Shown here piece by piece: positions 1 through 10,215 of a stretch of DNA of 64,000 nt (positions within the stretch are counted from its first letter, which is position 1; each line of letters opens with the position of its first letter). The DNA is from Flectonema sp. DT1601 (Eukaryota > Euglenozoa > Diplonemea > Diplonemida > Diplonemidae), in assembly GCA_964019425.1 (NCBI GenBank), contig OZ025801.1:186001-250000 (forward strand), in the 5' to 3' direction. The position numbers and the translations under genes were made by a program. The notes below the pieces were generated by a model. That model had not been told where the DNA came from. It searched no databases and worked only from the letters and a program-made list of their open reading frames with translations.

Positions 1-344
1 CTTGTTTTAATGTTCAAAATAGTTTTTGTCCAGTCGACTGTATTGTAGGTAATAGATACGTCAACCCTTGTATGTCTGCTCTTCAGAAAAAGCTCGAAGA
101 CAATTTCGACATCGCTTCTCTGATCTCTATCATCGTCACCTCCATTATATGCACTGGAATGGTCTTAACTTGGATATTGTTTGGAACGTTGTTTTGTTGT
201 GCTCATCCAAAGCCTGATAATTACCAGTATGTTTTTATATGTTGTTTTCCTATGATGTGATGAAGTCATTTTGTGAGGAACAATTTACGAATTCTTTTAG
301 CTCAAAATTCATGAGAATTATTTTCCCTTTTTTACAGTGTGTAG

Positions 345-376
<32 letters not shown>

Positions 377-656
377 CAGGCGACACGAAGAAGAGATGCC
401 AAGCTTTTCGAAACCATACCGCCAGCCTGTTCAACAGCCTGGTGGTGGCTATCCTCCAGCGGGTGGTGGTGGCTATCCACAGGGTGGTGGTGGTGGTGGC
501 TATCCTCCAGCAGGTGGTGGTGGGTTTCCAGCAGGTGGTGGTGGCGGCGGTGGGTATCCTCCAGCAGGTGGTGGTGGTAGCTATCCTCCAGCTGGTGGAG
601 GAGGACAGTACCATCAGCCAACTGCTGGAGGAATGTCGACAAGTGGAATAATCTAA
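1..656 (+). CDS. Tetraspanin-like membrane protein, 3' end (partial)
   Basis: The reading frame is open from the window edge, so the 5' part is missing. I join 1-226 to 380-656 by an intron with donor GTATGT and acceptor AAAACAG; the phases agree (CA|G). The visible product has a short Cys-bearing stretch (CPVDC, then NPC), a hydrophobic span of about 25 residues, and LFCC right after it. This layout is like the end of the large outer loop and TM4 of tetraspanins, where Cys next to the membrane is often palmitoylated. The cytoplasmic tail, encoded by the second exon, is low-complexity Gly/Pro/Tyr (repeats of GGGGYPPA). The tail was chosen over the two other frames because only this one fits the splice phase. 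The tetraspanin call is an inference from the last quarter of the protein; another Cys-rich type I membrane protein is possible. Confidence 0.55.
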
Positions 657-1160
657 AGAAATATCTGCGAGAGATGGTAAATTATTTATTTTATTTTATT
701 TTTTTGTTCTCAAAATCTATTGTTTCACCCAACCCACGATAAGTGAATTACATAAAGCGAATCTTTTCTTTTTTAATTTTTTTTTTAAACTTTTTTTTTT
801 TTTTTTTTTTTTGCAGAATACTGCTGAAAAACGATTACCAAAAAAATACAAAATAATATATCCCATTTAATGTTCTGTTACTGAACAGAACAACAGTCCA
901 ATTAATTATGTGACTGTTGCGTGTTTAGAAGAAGAGAGTAAGTACCTTCATACATATATTGCTGCTATTATTCCTTAACTGGAAAATTGCCTTTGTGATG
1001 GTTAGTGATGTCGTATTTATTAATTGAGGTCCAGTTCAATGCCCTCTCATGCACTTTTTTTTTCCCCCGATCTCGGATGTGTCGCTTAGTTGTAGTATCT
1101 TATTTTTTTTTTTTTTTTATTTTCTTTCAACCAAGTTGTTAATCAGTCTTGGGACGTTGT
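657..1160. other. Intergenic / 3' flank of the tetraspanin-like gene
   Basis: No coding region is supported. The stretch has poly(T) runs (around 787-813 and 1101-1118). A possible 3' UTR intron runs from a GGTAAAT donor near 676 to a TTTTGCAG acceptor near 817. Nothing else is recognised. Confidence 0.5.
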
Positions 1161-1204
1161 CGTCGTTCTAATGAATCTATTTTTGTGGTTTTCCCGCTTT
1201 AATC

Positions 1205-1345
1205 TAACACCGCAATGAACGTCTGGCTGCCATAAGCCAGTTATCTCTGTGGTGGTCTTTCTGTCATGAGCGAGACTAAGTTTACTTAGACTCAAGTGTG
1301 AGGGATGCCCCAGCCAAAGTCCCCACCTGAACTGAAGCCGTTTTG
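1205..1345 (-). rRNA. LSU rRNA domain V-like fragment (peptidyl-transferase region)
   Basis: Read on the minus strand, this contains TCAGGTGGGGACTTTGGC followed by TGGGGC, one mismatch from the eukaryotic 25S/28S TCAGGTGGGGAGTTTGGCTGGGGC. Further on is ACCACAGAGATAACTGGCTT then ATGGCAGCC and GTTCATTGCG, close to nuclear-type ACCACAGGGATAACTGGCTTGTGGCAGCC..GTTCATAGCG. Both blocks are nuclear-type rather than bacterial or mitochondrial. The roughly 200 nt that normally separate them are shrunk to about 50, including a short stem (GAGTCTAAG / CTTAGTCTC). Outside these limits similarity fades. It may be a decayed rDNA insertion or a compact rRNA piece; the sequence alone does not decide. Comparison is from memory of the LSU consensus. 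Confidence 0.75.
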
Positions 1346-1942
1346 GTGGATTTTGGCTGATAAAGATAGAAACATAAAAGAGAACAAATAATTTCCTCTT
1401 TTTTCCCCTTCCATTCTTTTTTTTCTGTGTGTATTGTTGGGCAAGAATAAATAACTTTTTGCGAAAGCTAATATTTCGCATCCGACGGAAAAAAAAAAAA
1501 AAAAAAAAAAACTGATTCGAATTTTGTTGTGTGTGATTTATTTATATATTTTTTTTATATTTTTTATTACTACTATTTTGGTACTATTAGAATGAAATAA
1601 TTTCCCTTCTGAACATTTGTTAGTTTATTTATGTTAAGGTTTTTTTTTTTTTTTTTTTTTAAATTTTAAATTTTTAAGATCGATGAAGAAAAACCTTTTC
1701 GGATTGAAAGCCGATATTTTATTATGGTCGTGATTTGTTTTTTTTCCCCTTTTTTTGTCAGACTGGCCGATCTTTGTCTGCGTTAAATGTCAGTAATCTG
1801 AATGGTTTTCATAAAACTGAAACTAAAAGTTGTTAAGTCTAACAAAGAACACATAAACAAGATGAGAAGTAGAATACTTTTGTAGCACAATAATATCGGT
1901 CTATATATTTTTTTCTTTTTTCAATTTCGGCCGTTTTTTTTT
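1346..1942. other. Spacer between two rRNA-like fragments
   Basis: AT-rich DNA with runs of A (about 1490-1510) and T (about 1641-1660). ATCGATGAAGAA near 1679 resembles the conserved 5.8S segment CGATGAAGAACG, but the rest of 5.8S is not visible. No coding region seen. Confidence 0.4.
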
Positions 1943-2080
1943 AGAGAGGAAACTCTGGTGGAGGTCCGTGCCGTGTTTGATATGCAAATAGCTCATCAAA
2001 CTGGTATCGGAACGAAAGACCCATCGAACCTATTTAGTAGCTGGTTCAATCCGAAGTTTCCCTCGGGATTGCTGAAACTT
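1943..2080 (+). rRNA. LSU rRNA domain II-like fragment
   Basis: The segment reads AGAGGAAACTCTGGTGGAGG, later GGAACGAAAGACCCATCGAA, then TAGTAGCTGGTTC and CCGAAGTTTCCCTC. These follow, in order and spacing, the eukaryotic 25S/28S domain II blocks GAGGAAACTCTGGTGGAGG, GGGGCGAAAGACTAATCGAA, TAGTAGCTGGTTCC and CCGAAGTTTCCCTC. The variable stem between them (GTTTGAT..ATCAAAC) is perfectly paired although its bases differ from yeast, which hints that pairing was kept. Similarity stops at about 2080 in a poly(A) run. It lies on the opposite strand from the domain V-like fragment and 0.6 kb away, so this is not an ordinary rRNA gene. Confidence 0.82.
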
Positions 2081-3384
2081 TCAAAAAAAAAAACAAAGAC
2101 TTATGAGGAGGAGTGGCAACTAATTTAGTGAGCGCGGTATAACCAGAAGCTGCAATTTATCATCCGTTTTTTTTTTTTTCTTCTTTTCTTTGCATCTCCT
2201 GGACGGCGAATCTTCTCAATACAAACACCTGTCGGTGAATTATGGAACCCCCTCTAACGTTTTGATTCTATTCTCGTATTTATATTACTGAAATATTAGC
2301 ACACGTAGAAATAACAGCGCACAGAAAAAAAAAAAAAAAAAAATAAAAGAATTGGCTTTATCTTAAAACTATACAGGAAATTAGTAATATAACAACTGTG
2401 CACAAAACCGTGAACCGACTTTAACTAATAAAGCTAAAGGAGGTTTATGTGTGCTGCCAACAATTTTTTTTTTTTTTTTTTTTTTTTCGTTCTTACAATA
2501 CTTGTTATATGCAAAAAAAAAAAAAAAAAAAAGCGGATTTCTGACTTTTAGAAATTTAGCGCCGCAGGCACGATAATAATCTAAGTCCTCAAGACATTAA
2601 TAGGGAATATCATTAATGAACTTTTATATATAAAAAATAAGAAAAAAATAAATAACGTCTCTGTGTCTCCCATCTTATTGACGGGCTCTAACAGTTTTTT
2701 CTTCGAACTGTTTTTTTTTTAATTTTTTTTTTTATTATTTTTATAACACTGACTGTGGGAACGCTTATTGCGTCATGGGATGCAACATCAGTGAGTGCCA
2801 AGCCAATTTATTTCTTCTTTTTTTCCCTCCTCTCCCAATTCCCCAAGAATCAATTTTATGCCTGTCCTCGTTTCTCTCTAGCTCTCGACTGTTTGCTTTG
2901 CTGACGTGTTCAGCGTGTCTTTTATAAGTTTGGGCTTTCCTTTCTTAGTTTACTCTTGTTGTAAACAACAGTGAGATGGAATACGAAAATAGAGTAGGCA
3001 AATCAACATGCCTGCTTGGTAATTTTCTTGTGTGCTTATTTCGTCTACGTCGGCCCAAGTGTTGAGTCGAGAGAAGAGCGGGAAAAAAAAAACAAAAACA
3101 AAAATATTCTCAGGTCTTTCCCCAATGCTGTGAGCTGTGTTGCTTAGAGATTCTATTTTCAGATGTCAGGGTCTTATTTTTTGAAGTGGGTATTAATACC
3201 CTTCAACTCTGTTTTTTTTAATTTTTTTTTTATATACCGAAATGTTAGCCATAATAAAGAAGCTGACTAAATACTACACCAAACTGACTGAAGAAAATAG
3301 AGATAAAGAAAACATGTGAACAGGTTTCTTTCTTTGTCTTTTTCCCCTTTTAAACATAATTAACCAACAGAATACATATCAATA
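2081..3384. other. Intergenic, homopolymer-rich, upstream of the nucleotidase-kinase gene
   Basis: No supported gene. Several A and T runs of 15-25 nt occur (2323-2342, 2464-2487, 2513-2532). A 5' UTR intron ending at CCAACAG just before the start at 3385 is possible. GAACGCTTATTGCG near 2760 faintly recalls 5.8S rRNA but has no supporting context. Confidence 0.4.
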
Positions 3385-5809
3385 ATGGAATTTTCAAAGT
3401 TACTTTCGACATGTATTAGTTTAGGTTTAGAGGCTGCAGAAGTAATAAGAAGTGTTCAACGAGACAGGGAATCAAAAGGAGGTGACTCTCTCAAAGCAGA
3501 ACTAAAGGATAATCAAGACCCTACTACCTGGTTGACTATTGCAGACACACAGGCTCAACAAGTAATAGTTGATGGTCTTCACAGTCTTCATCCTACAGTA
3601 CAGATTGTTGCTGAAGAAGAGTTTGGTGAAAAGAAAACAACCAAATCGACGGTAAAGAATTACCAAATCCCTGAAGACATTGTAAAGAAGATTGAATCGA
3701 TTGAGTCACTGAAAGAGTTTAATGATAAAGACTTCTGTGTGTTTATCGATCCTGTTGATGGAACTCGTGAGTTCGTTGAGGGTCGTCTAACTGCTTGTCA
3801 AGTTCTAATTGGAATCTCAAGAAACGGAGTTCCAATCGCTGGAGTTGTGATACTTCCCTTTTGGAGTGATCTCGAACCTATCTCATCATCATCAGCAACT
3901 GGTCATCTGATTTACGGAGTTGTCGGTGCTGGTGTTTTTGGAATCCCTCAGACCGTCACAACGTCGCATTTAAAACGCCCAAACCCGATTCTCGCAACTT
4001 CCGCTCTCAGCAGTAATTCCACCTTGTCTGCTGCTAAAGACGTGATCCACGAATCTATCCCTACTTGTACAGACCTTCCTGTTGGAGCATGCGGTAATAA
4101 AATATTACAGGTATGACTTTAACTATCTTAATATTGAAGTTATAATTACAAAAAAACAAAACAAAACAAAACAGATGTTATTAGGAAAAGCTGACTTTGC
4201 ATTATTCAATCTTGGGACCTCTCTTTGGGACACATGCGCAACAGGCGCATTGATAACAGCAGCAGGGGGTGTGATGACGACTTTGATTGGAACTCCGATT
4301 CAACATCATCTTTTTAGTACAACAAAGAATGTATTCGGAGTATGGGTCAGCATGATCCAAAGATACAACGATGTTAATGATAATACTATTACAGTAACAC
4401 ACGGTGAGGTTAGTGAGAAATTAGGTAATGAAAAAGAAGTTGGTATTCACCTTCTAAGAAAGAATTGTGGATACCACGATCCCGACAACCGACCTCCAGC
4501 ACTTGACATTCTTCGTGGGTGTGCTGGTGATATGTTGACAGCTTCATTTTTATCAAAGAAACTAAACAATTCATCAATCACTCACTACTGTGTTCCAAAT
4601 GATGAGGCTGTCCGATACAGACAAAGCTATGCTTGTCGTTATTATTTCTACTCAGAGAATGAAGATGGAAGCGGATATACACTTCTTAAAACCGCATTTT
4701 ATAAATGGATCGTCTTAAACGAACTCCCTGCTGCTATTCACAAAGCTAAACACCAACCATATAAACTAGCACGCGATGCTAGGAGTTGTCTCGTAGAGAG
4801 TGATTTCTTAGCATCACCATGCTGCACAGAATACAGTAGTACCTCAGGTGTTAAGGTTGCATTAGCGTACTACACTGAAAGGTTTTATTGTGAACAGAGT
4901 CCAGTTGATAGCAGGTTTTATGTTATGCTGAAAGACTTTAATCAAACTGAAGGATGGGTTCAGGCTCCATATTTCTCACCGAATCAAATGTCGAAGTCTC
5001 TTGAGTCCTTGGCATACTTTCATTCATACTTTTGGTGTTCTCGTGAGGTGCCGCTAATTGAGGAGTTTCGTTCAAAAGTATGGAGCAGAGGAGGGTACTT
5101 AGAACCGTCAAAACAACCTGCTGGACAAAAAGATGAAATAATAAAAATGTGGGACGAGGTGATGATAAGATTCGGAACAGAGATTGGAACTTTAGCAGAT
5201 GATATTCCGATCGAAAAATTGAAACAAATCGGAACTCGTCTAACGAGCATCGCTGACTACTGCAGTTCTCAGATTCACGGAATAAAATGTGATGGGACTC
5301 CAGCTGATGACCTTCATGATATGGCTTTTACTAAGTATAAAACTCTTGTTCACGGAGATGCGAAGGCTGCTAATTTCTTTTTTTCAACTCCGGAAGACGA
5401 ACCTGAAAAGTTATCTCTAGGGCTCATCGATTTTCAGTGGGTTGGTGTTGGAACACCCGCACATGATATAGCCTATTGCATCACTGCTTCACTTTCTGAG
5501 AATGAAAAAAACCATCCAACGACGTTGGATCCGTTAGTTTCTGAGTATTATTCATTCTTTTGTTCTGCTCTTAAAAAATACGGAATAGACGATCCTCCTT
5601 TCTCTGTTGAAGAGCTACAACATCAGTGTCGTATCGCTGTCTTAGACATCTCTCGAGTTGTTGTGACTTCGATGTTTTCAACTTTGACGCCGGAAATGTT
5701 AAAACAAAGATTCAACAAGCAAAGTTTTAATTCCTACAACAAATCGTCGGACTGTCTGATTTGGATGGTAAAACAAATTCACACCTCCCTTGAGAGTCTC
5801 GGATGTTAA
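3385..5809 (+). CDS. 3'(2'),5'-bisphosphate nucleotidase fused to a CHK/EcKinase-like kinase
   Basis: Exons 3385-4110 and 4175-5809 join in phase 0 across a 64 nt intron (GTATGA..AAAACAG), giving 786 residues. Residues 1 to about 330 are a BPNT1/HAL2-type phosphatase of the inositol monophosphatase superfamily. Metal-binding EEE is at 77-79, DPVDGT at 122-127 and WDTCATG at 260-266; GNKILQ..GKAD, across the splice, matches BPNT1. Such enzymes remove the 3' phosphate of PAP/PAPS using Mg2+. From about residue 370 to the end is a protein-kinase-like fold of the CHK (DUF1679/ecdysteroid kinase-like) family: the Brenner-type loop HGDAKAANF (H635, D637, N642) and the metal-binding IDFQ (D661). That family phosphorylates small molecules. 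The junction lies inside one exon, so the fusion is not a splice-model artefact. The kinase substrate is unknown. Confidence 0.85.
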
Positions 5810-6337
5810 TTATTTCTGTAGCGTGAATTTGGGTTGGGATTTTTTTTTTTTTTTTTTGTAATTTTTTCCTCACAAGAATAATTTCTTTTACTTCATTGCA
5901 TGGGAAACATCTGTTAGGAAAAAAAAAATAAAATAAAATATTTTTTGCATTCTGTGTGTGTGTTGAGATTTTTCTTTTTTTTTTTTTTTAAAAAAAAAAT
6001 TGAATCGAACGCCATCAGAGCCGACTTCAGCCGACGGGTAATTTTAATTATTTATTTGTGTTTTGAGGAAGTCAGGTTCTTATATTTCTACCCTCCAGCA
6101 ACACCATACTGATGATGAAAGAATAGAGATAAAGAAGTGTGAATGGATTGATTACTCTCGAAACCTAAATAGTTACCAAGTTAAGCATCACCATAGTTCA
6201 CTGTGTCCTTAACAGATTGTTAAATTATCGTTTTATGTTAATGTGATCCAATGCAGTTTGTATGTTACAGATTCAAACTTTCAATCTCCCCAGCAACTTT
6301 AGAAAAAAAAAAAAAAAAAAAAAAAACTCAAAATAAT
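5810..6337. other. Intergenic spacer
   Basis: Contains poly(T) and poly(A) runs (about 5840-5857, 5972-5999, 6303-6326) and no convincing coding region. The A-run just before the next start codon may be an intron end or 5' UTR. Confidence 0.4.
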
Positions 6338-6640
6338 ATGTCTGTCCTCATGAGAAGACTTCGTCGTATGGAAGAACGATGGGACAACATTACTGAAGCC
6401 TGGCACACACATCCTCTCGTTAGACAAACAAAGAGAAGAGTTTCTTATTACGGATGGGTGTCAACTGTTTATGTTTTAATGGGCACGACTATCTACGTTG
6501 GAGCTTTAAACATTATGATGCTTGTTAACAGAGAACGAAAAGCTAGACTAGAGGGACCCCTCTTAGCAAAGAAGCAACGTGACACAGCTGCCAGTAAGGA
6601 AGTGTTATCTGCTGTGAAGTATGTTATTATTCTTTTATAA
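6338..6640 (+). CDS. Small single-span membrane protein, unknown
   Basis: An ATG at 6338 opens a 100-residue frame to a TAA at 6640. The first 45 residues are rich in Arg and other charged residues, then comes a hydrophobic span of about 22 residues (YGWVSTVYVLMGTTIYVGAL), then a basic segment (NRERKARLEG). This looks like a small inner-membrane protein, for example of mitochondria, but I recognise no family. A GTATGT donor at 6619, the donor type used by neighbouring genes, cuts the last seven codons. The true C-terminus may therefore lie in a downstream exon that I could not identify. Confidence 0.5.
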   Translation: MSVLMRRLRRMEERWDNITEAWHTHPLVRQTKRRVSYYGWVSTVYVLMGTTIYVGALNIMMLVNRERKARLEGPLLAKKQRDTAASKEVLSAVKYVIILL

Positions 6641-7239
6641 GAAACTAAACAAAAATATACGAAGCGCGATAATTATTTAGTGAGGCGACAATGATAGAAT
6701 TGTGACACCGTACCTTACGTTTACCTATCTGACACTGGTTGACTTTAGACGATTCTTTTTTGGAAAGTTCTCCGTTGCTACCCCAAAACTTTATTTTTCT
6801 CCGTTGTAATCATGAGTTAGATACCCTGATAACCCGGTCAGAAACAGGAGTGTCGCTTGCGACCAGGCTGTCTGTAACTCGCAGGTGTCTTGACTTTGAA
6901 ATTCGGTTGGAATGACGTGTAAGAGGACAACAGTTCTGTGTAAGGTGACCCAGCCCTGCACACATACCGTTCTTTGCATGCACTTGTAGTAAAACTTCCA
7001 GAGGATGAGAACACTATCAGGACCTGATGAACAACCCAACATCCGTGAGTATTTGTCTTTGCTAATCTCGTCAAGCCAGATGAACATCATACAAACGTTA
7101 TCTCAACATCCGTGTGCGGGTGTTATCTTCCTCATCTCGGTTTAGCCCTGCACCATCTGCGGATTCTCGAAGGAAACTGGTCGCCTACGATGCTTCAGTA
7201 AAACGTTCAGGTTCCTAACCACAAACGTTTTTCTCTCTA
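6641..7239. other. Gene-free stretch without homopolymers
   Basis: This stretch differs from its surroundings: base composition is balanced and there are almost no A or T runs. No coding region is supported. GTTAGATACCCTGATAACC near 6814 resembles the small-subunit rRNA block GATTAGATACCCTGGTAGTCC, but it is about 440 nt from the next SSU-like block, far more than in real SSU rRNA (about 115). Confidence 0.35.
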
Positions 7240-7500
7240 GGCTTTTTCACGGTGACGGCGGCCTTACTGAGAATTATCCCTGGTTATTACGTGTTGAAAG
7301 CCACAGGTTATAGTGTCAAAATAATACTCGCGTGGGTGGTTGCTCTCTTCGGAAAGCATAACTTCAGACCCGTCAATTCGCGGCGCTTATATCTGCACAC
7401 ATTAATTAGTTGAACGAGTTCAAGTCACTTCCCTGCATAGCAGATCCGTGTCCTCTGTACTAACGCTATACTAAGTGTGACTGACTGATACACATAATAG
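7240..7500 (+). other. Possible diverged SSU rRNA-like segment
   Basis: Short blocks appear in the order of the SSU rRNA 3' domain: GACGGCGGCC, GTTATTACGTGTTGAAAGCC then ACAGG, GTGGGTGGTTGC, GTCAATTCGCGGCGC, CAGATCCGTG and ACTAAGTGTGACTGAC. They compare with GACGGAAGGGC, CTTAATTTGACTCAACACGG..CAGG, GTGGGTGGTGGTGC, GCTTAATTGCGATAACG, CAGGTCTGTG and GCGCTACACTGAC. Spacing is roughly that of a shortened SSU. Each match is weak and chance is not excluded. Confidence 0.25.
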
Positions 7501-8987
7501 TTGGGTTCTTTAAGTACTCAGGACTGGTTGCTTGCTAATGTGAATGCTGACGTTCGAATTTCCCGACTTTCGAGTAAATTTGGGTGAATGATTCTTGTCT
7601 TCTGTCTGACGCTTGTGATGTACCTCTTGTATTCTAAGTCACAGGTGTATGAGAAATACTTGGTAAGAGGAGCCCCAGGTCCACAAGAGGAGCCACAGGT
7701 TTTGTGCATTTTGGTGTCAGGTGGTTATAACCCATTTTTTTTTCCCCGAGAAAAAAAAAAAGTGCTGGTACCCAACAGCGAAAAAAAAAAAAAGAGTTGT
7801 TCACAACAGCGAAAAAACTTTTTGGGTGCAGGCAACGGAGAAAAAAAAGTTAAGGTGACAGGCAACGGAGAAAAAACTTTTTTTTATGTAGGCAACGGAG
7901 AATTCTCCTTCTTTTTTATTTCAAAAACTAAAAAACAACAACAACAACAAATCAGATCTATCGAACGAGAAGTGGATGCGAGGGAAGCAATGCGATTCAA
8001 GTAGTAAATCTCTGTTACAAACACCTGATGAAAGATCAACTTAATAAGTTAAGTGACTACCACAACAATCAGATTAAGGACTAGTATCCCCCTGCTATTC
8101 AAAGATATGGAATCGCTGAGCCCTGTTATGTTAAAAGGGTATACTCAGGAGGTCGTAGTTTTTTTGTGAACAAAACAAAACAAAAAGAAGGTTCGTCGGA
8201 TACCAATTGTAAAGACAGGACACAGACTGTGGTCGAGTCTTTTGTATCATATTGTGACTGAAATAAATTGACTAAACAACGGAAGAGGGAAAAAGAACGC
8301 ATTCCTGTCTGTTCTTTGTTTGTGTCAACATTTTGATCAAGGTTGACAGGCGACCTGAAATCGAGTCGCATTATTTATGGTTTTTTTTTTTAAAGATTAT
8401 TATTTTTTTTTGTGTTTTCCAACAAGCGAAAATTGTTTGGAAGCACAAAAAAAAAAAAAAAAAAAAAACTTAGTTTTGACTGACAGCGTGTGTTTTTAAT
8501 TTCGATCATATTTCTTTTTTCTTTTCCCCCTCCAGGGTTTGTTGATCATACATGGCAGTATACACAAATCAATGATGAATACCTCCACTATACTGTGATA
8601 TAATGAACTCATTTCAGTGATCAGTGAATGTGTTTTTTAAAATATTACTCTTAATTCCCCCACTCCATAGGAACCTGTAGAATTGCCCACCTTCTTTTTT
8701 TTAAGGAGAGACACAAGAAAAAAGGGTTCGTTGCTTCAACCCCCCTCCCCCCACACCCCCTCGTTTTGTTATTTTACTAAGTTATTGGTAGTATTTCTGT
8801 ATCTTGAAACTTCAAAAACTCTCTCTTTTTTTTTTTTTTTTTTTTTTTTTTTCCAATTTATAAATTTTTATTCTCCCCGACTTTTTAACAACAAAACCAT
8901 CTCGTGAGCAGCGAACAACAACAACTGCCCCCCTTTTAAGAAGATTGAAAGGAACAAGTTTTCAAAATTTCAGCCACAACGGTATTG
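7501..8987. other. Intergenic region upstream of CAF1
   Basis: No reliable gene. A 139-codon frame at 7588-8004 is largely made of homopolymer-encoded Lys and Phe and is not credited. A short tandem repeat lies at 7765-7905. T and A runs are present (8448-8468, 8826-8852). Confidence 0.4.
7765..7905 (+). repeat. Imperfect tandem repeat, CAACGGAGAAAAAA-type
   Basis: About five diverging copies of a roughly 30 nt unit, with core CAACAGCGAAAAAA or CAACGGAGAAAAAA, separated by T-rich or G-rich pieces. It looks like a slippage product in non-coding DNA. Confidence 0.6.
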
Positions 8988-10215
8988 ATGCCGCCGACGT
9001 CCTCTCCCGCTGAGGGAGGTATGTTGAATATATTTTTTTTTTCTTGCAAAAAACAACACAAATCAGGTCTCAACAAAATAAATCACAAACAGGGTTCTTT
9101 AAGGGCTATAATCCTCACGCAAAGGAATTCTACCCAACTACAATAGATTTAGCAGAGACCGCTGATATGACACCCGTTGGTGAGATGATTGTTGAAGTGT
9201 GGAGTGATAACCTTGAAACTACAATGGAAGAAATGAGTTCTCTTGTTCATTCTGGTTATAACCAAGTGTCTATGGACACAGAATTCCCTGGTGTTGTTGC
9301 TCATGCGAGTGCAAAAGCATACCAAGGATCATCTCCAGCATGGCAAACGATACGAGTAAATGTTAATATATTGAGAGTGATTCAAATTGGATTAACATTT
9401 CGAGATGAGGAGGGTAATGCTCCAACAAACAGACCGTCAATCTTTCAAGTAAACTTTAAGTTTGATTTAGAGAATGACATGTACGCAGTTGATTCAATAA
9501 ACTTGTTAAAAAATAGCGGCATTGACTTCAACTTATTAAAGTATGATTGATTGGGAATTCTTTTTTTTTTTTTTTTTTGTTTACTAAAACATAACAACAA
9601 AAACACATCAAAACAGACAAAAAGGATGTGATGTTAATAAGTTTGCAGAACTTCTCATGAGCAGTGGGTTAATACTAACTGATGAAGTGACTTGGATATC
9701 ATTCGCAAGTGGATACGACTTTGCCTACCTCATCAGACTTCTAACCGGACAGGAAGTTCCAGACGAACGCGCCTTCCTTGAGCTGCTAGACATGCATTTC
9801 CCAAGTTTCTATGATACAAAACACATAGCACGTTGCTGCGATCAACTTCAGTATCAAGGGGGACTTGATGGGCTTGCTTCGCTGCTTGATGCTCGCAGGG
9901 TGGGACAGGCTCATCAGGCAGGAAGTGATAGTGTAGTCACCTCAAATGTTTTCTTTAAGTATGTTTTTTTTTTTTTTCCCCTTTTTTGAATAATAAGAGA
10001 ATATGCGCAGCCAGAAAAAAAAAAAAAAAAAAAAAACATCCTAAAACAGGCTTCTCAACCACTACTTCGACAACTCTCACAAGAAAGTCGGCGTCCATCG
10101 TAACACCCTCTCCGGGCTCGGTAGCGGCGCTATTGCTCCTCATCGACCTTGCGAAGAACCACAACATCGCGTGGGCAGTTCTGATTCTGAGAGGGAGCCA
10201 CACAGTTTAATGTAG
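8988..10215 (+). CDS. CAF1: CAF1/CNOT7-type mRNA deadenylase
   Basis: Four exons: 8988-9018, 9093-9540, 9617-9958 and 10050-10215; all phases agree and give 328 residues, the usual CAF1 size. Donors are GTATGT, GTATGA and GTATGT; acceptors are ACAAACAG, AAAACAG and AAAACAG. The product is a DEDDh 3'-5' exonuclease of the CCR4-NOT complex, which shortens mRNA poly(A) tails. Catalytic residues are all present: D72 and E74 (MDTEFPG), D194 (SGYDFAYLI), H259 and D264 (HQAGSDS). The family blocks FAELLMSSG and QIGLTF are also clear. The first exon (MPPTSSPAEG) was chosen because its phase matches the acceptor at 9092. The last exon encodes YFDN..HRNTLSGLG, which fits CAF1 C-termini better than reading through the poly(A) run. 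Confidence 0.93.

Noticed and set aside
239-580. Trp-rich and His-rich frames overlapping the GGGGYPPA repeat on both strands
   Set aside because: Other frames of the same Gly-rich repeat; only the Gly/Tyr/Pro frame fits the splice phase of the preceding exon.
2758-2772. GAACGCTTATTGCG as a 5.8S rRNA block
   Set aside because: A single short block without the other conserved 5.8S segments nearby.
7553-7569. GTTCGAATTTCCC, considered as a tRNA T-loop
   Set aside because: No T-stem pairing, acceptor stem or anticodon arm can be built around it.
7588-8004. 139-codon + strand frame with Lys/Phe-rich middle
   Set aside because: Encoded largely by homopolymers and a short tandem repeat, with no domain and no splice or start support.
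8340-8372. GCGACCTGAAATCGAGTCGC as the start of LSU rRNA
   Set aside because: The expected following blocks (CCCGCTGAACTTAAGC) are absent; a short chance match and small hairpin.
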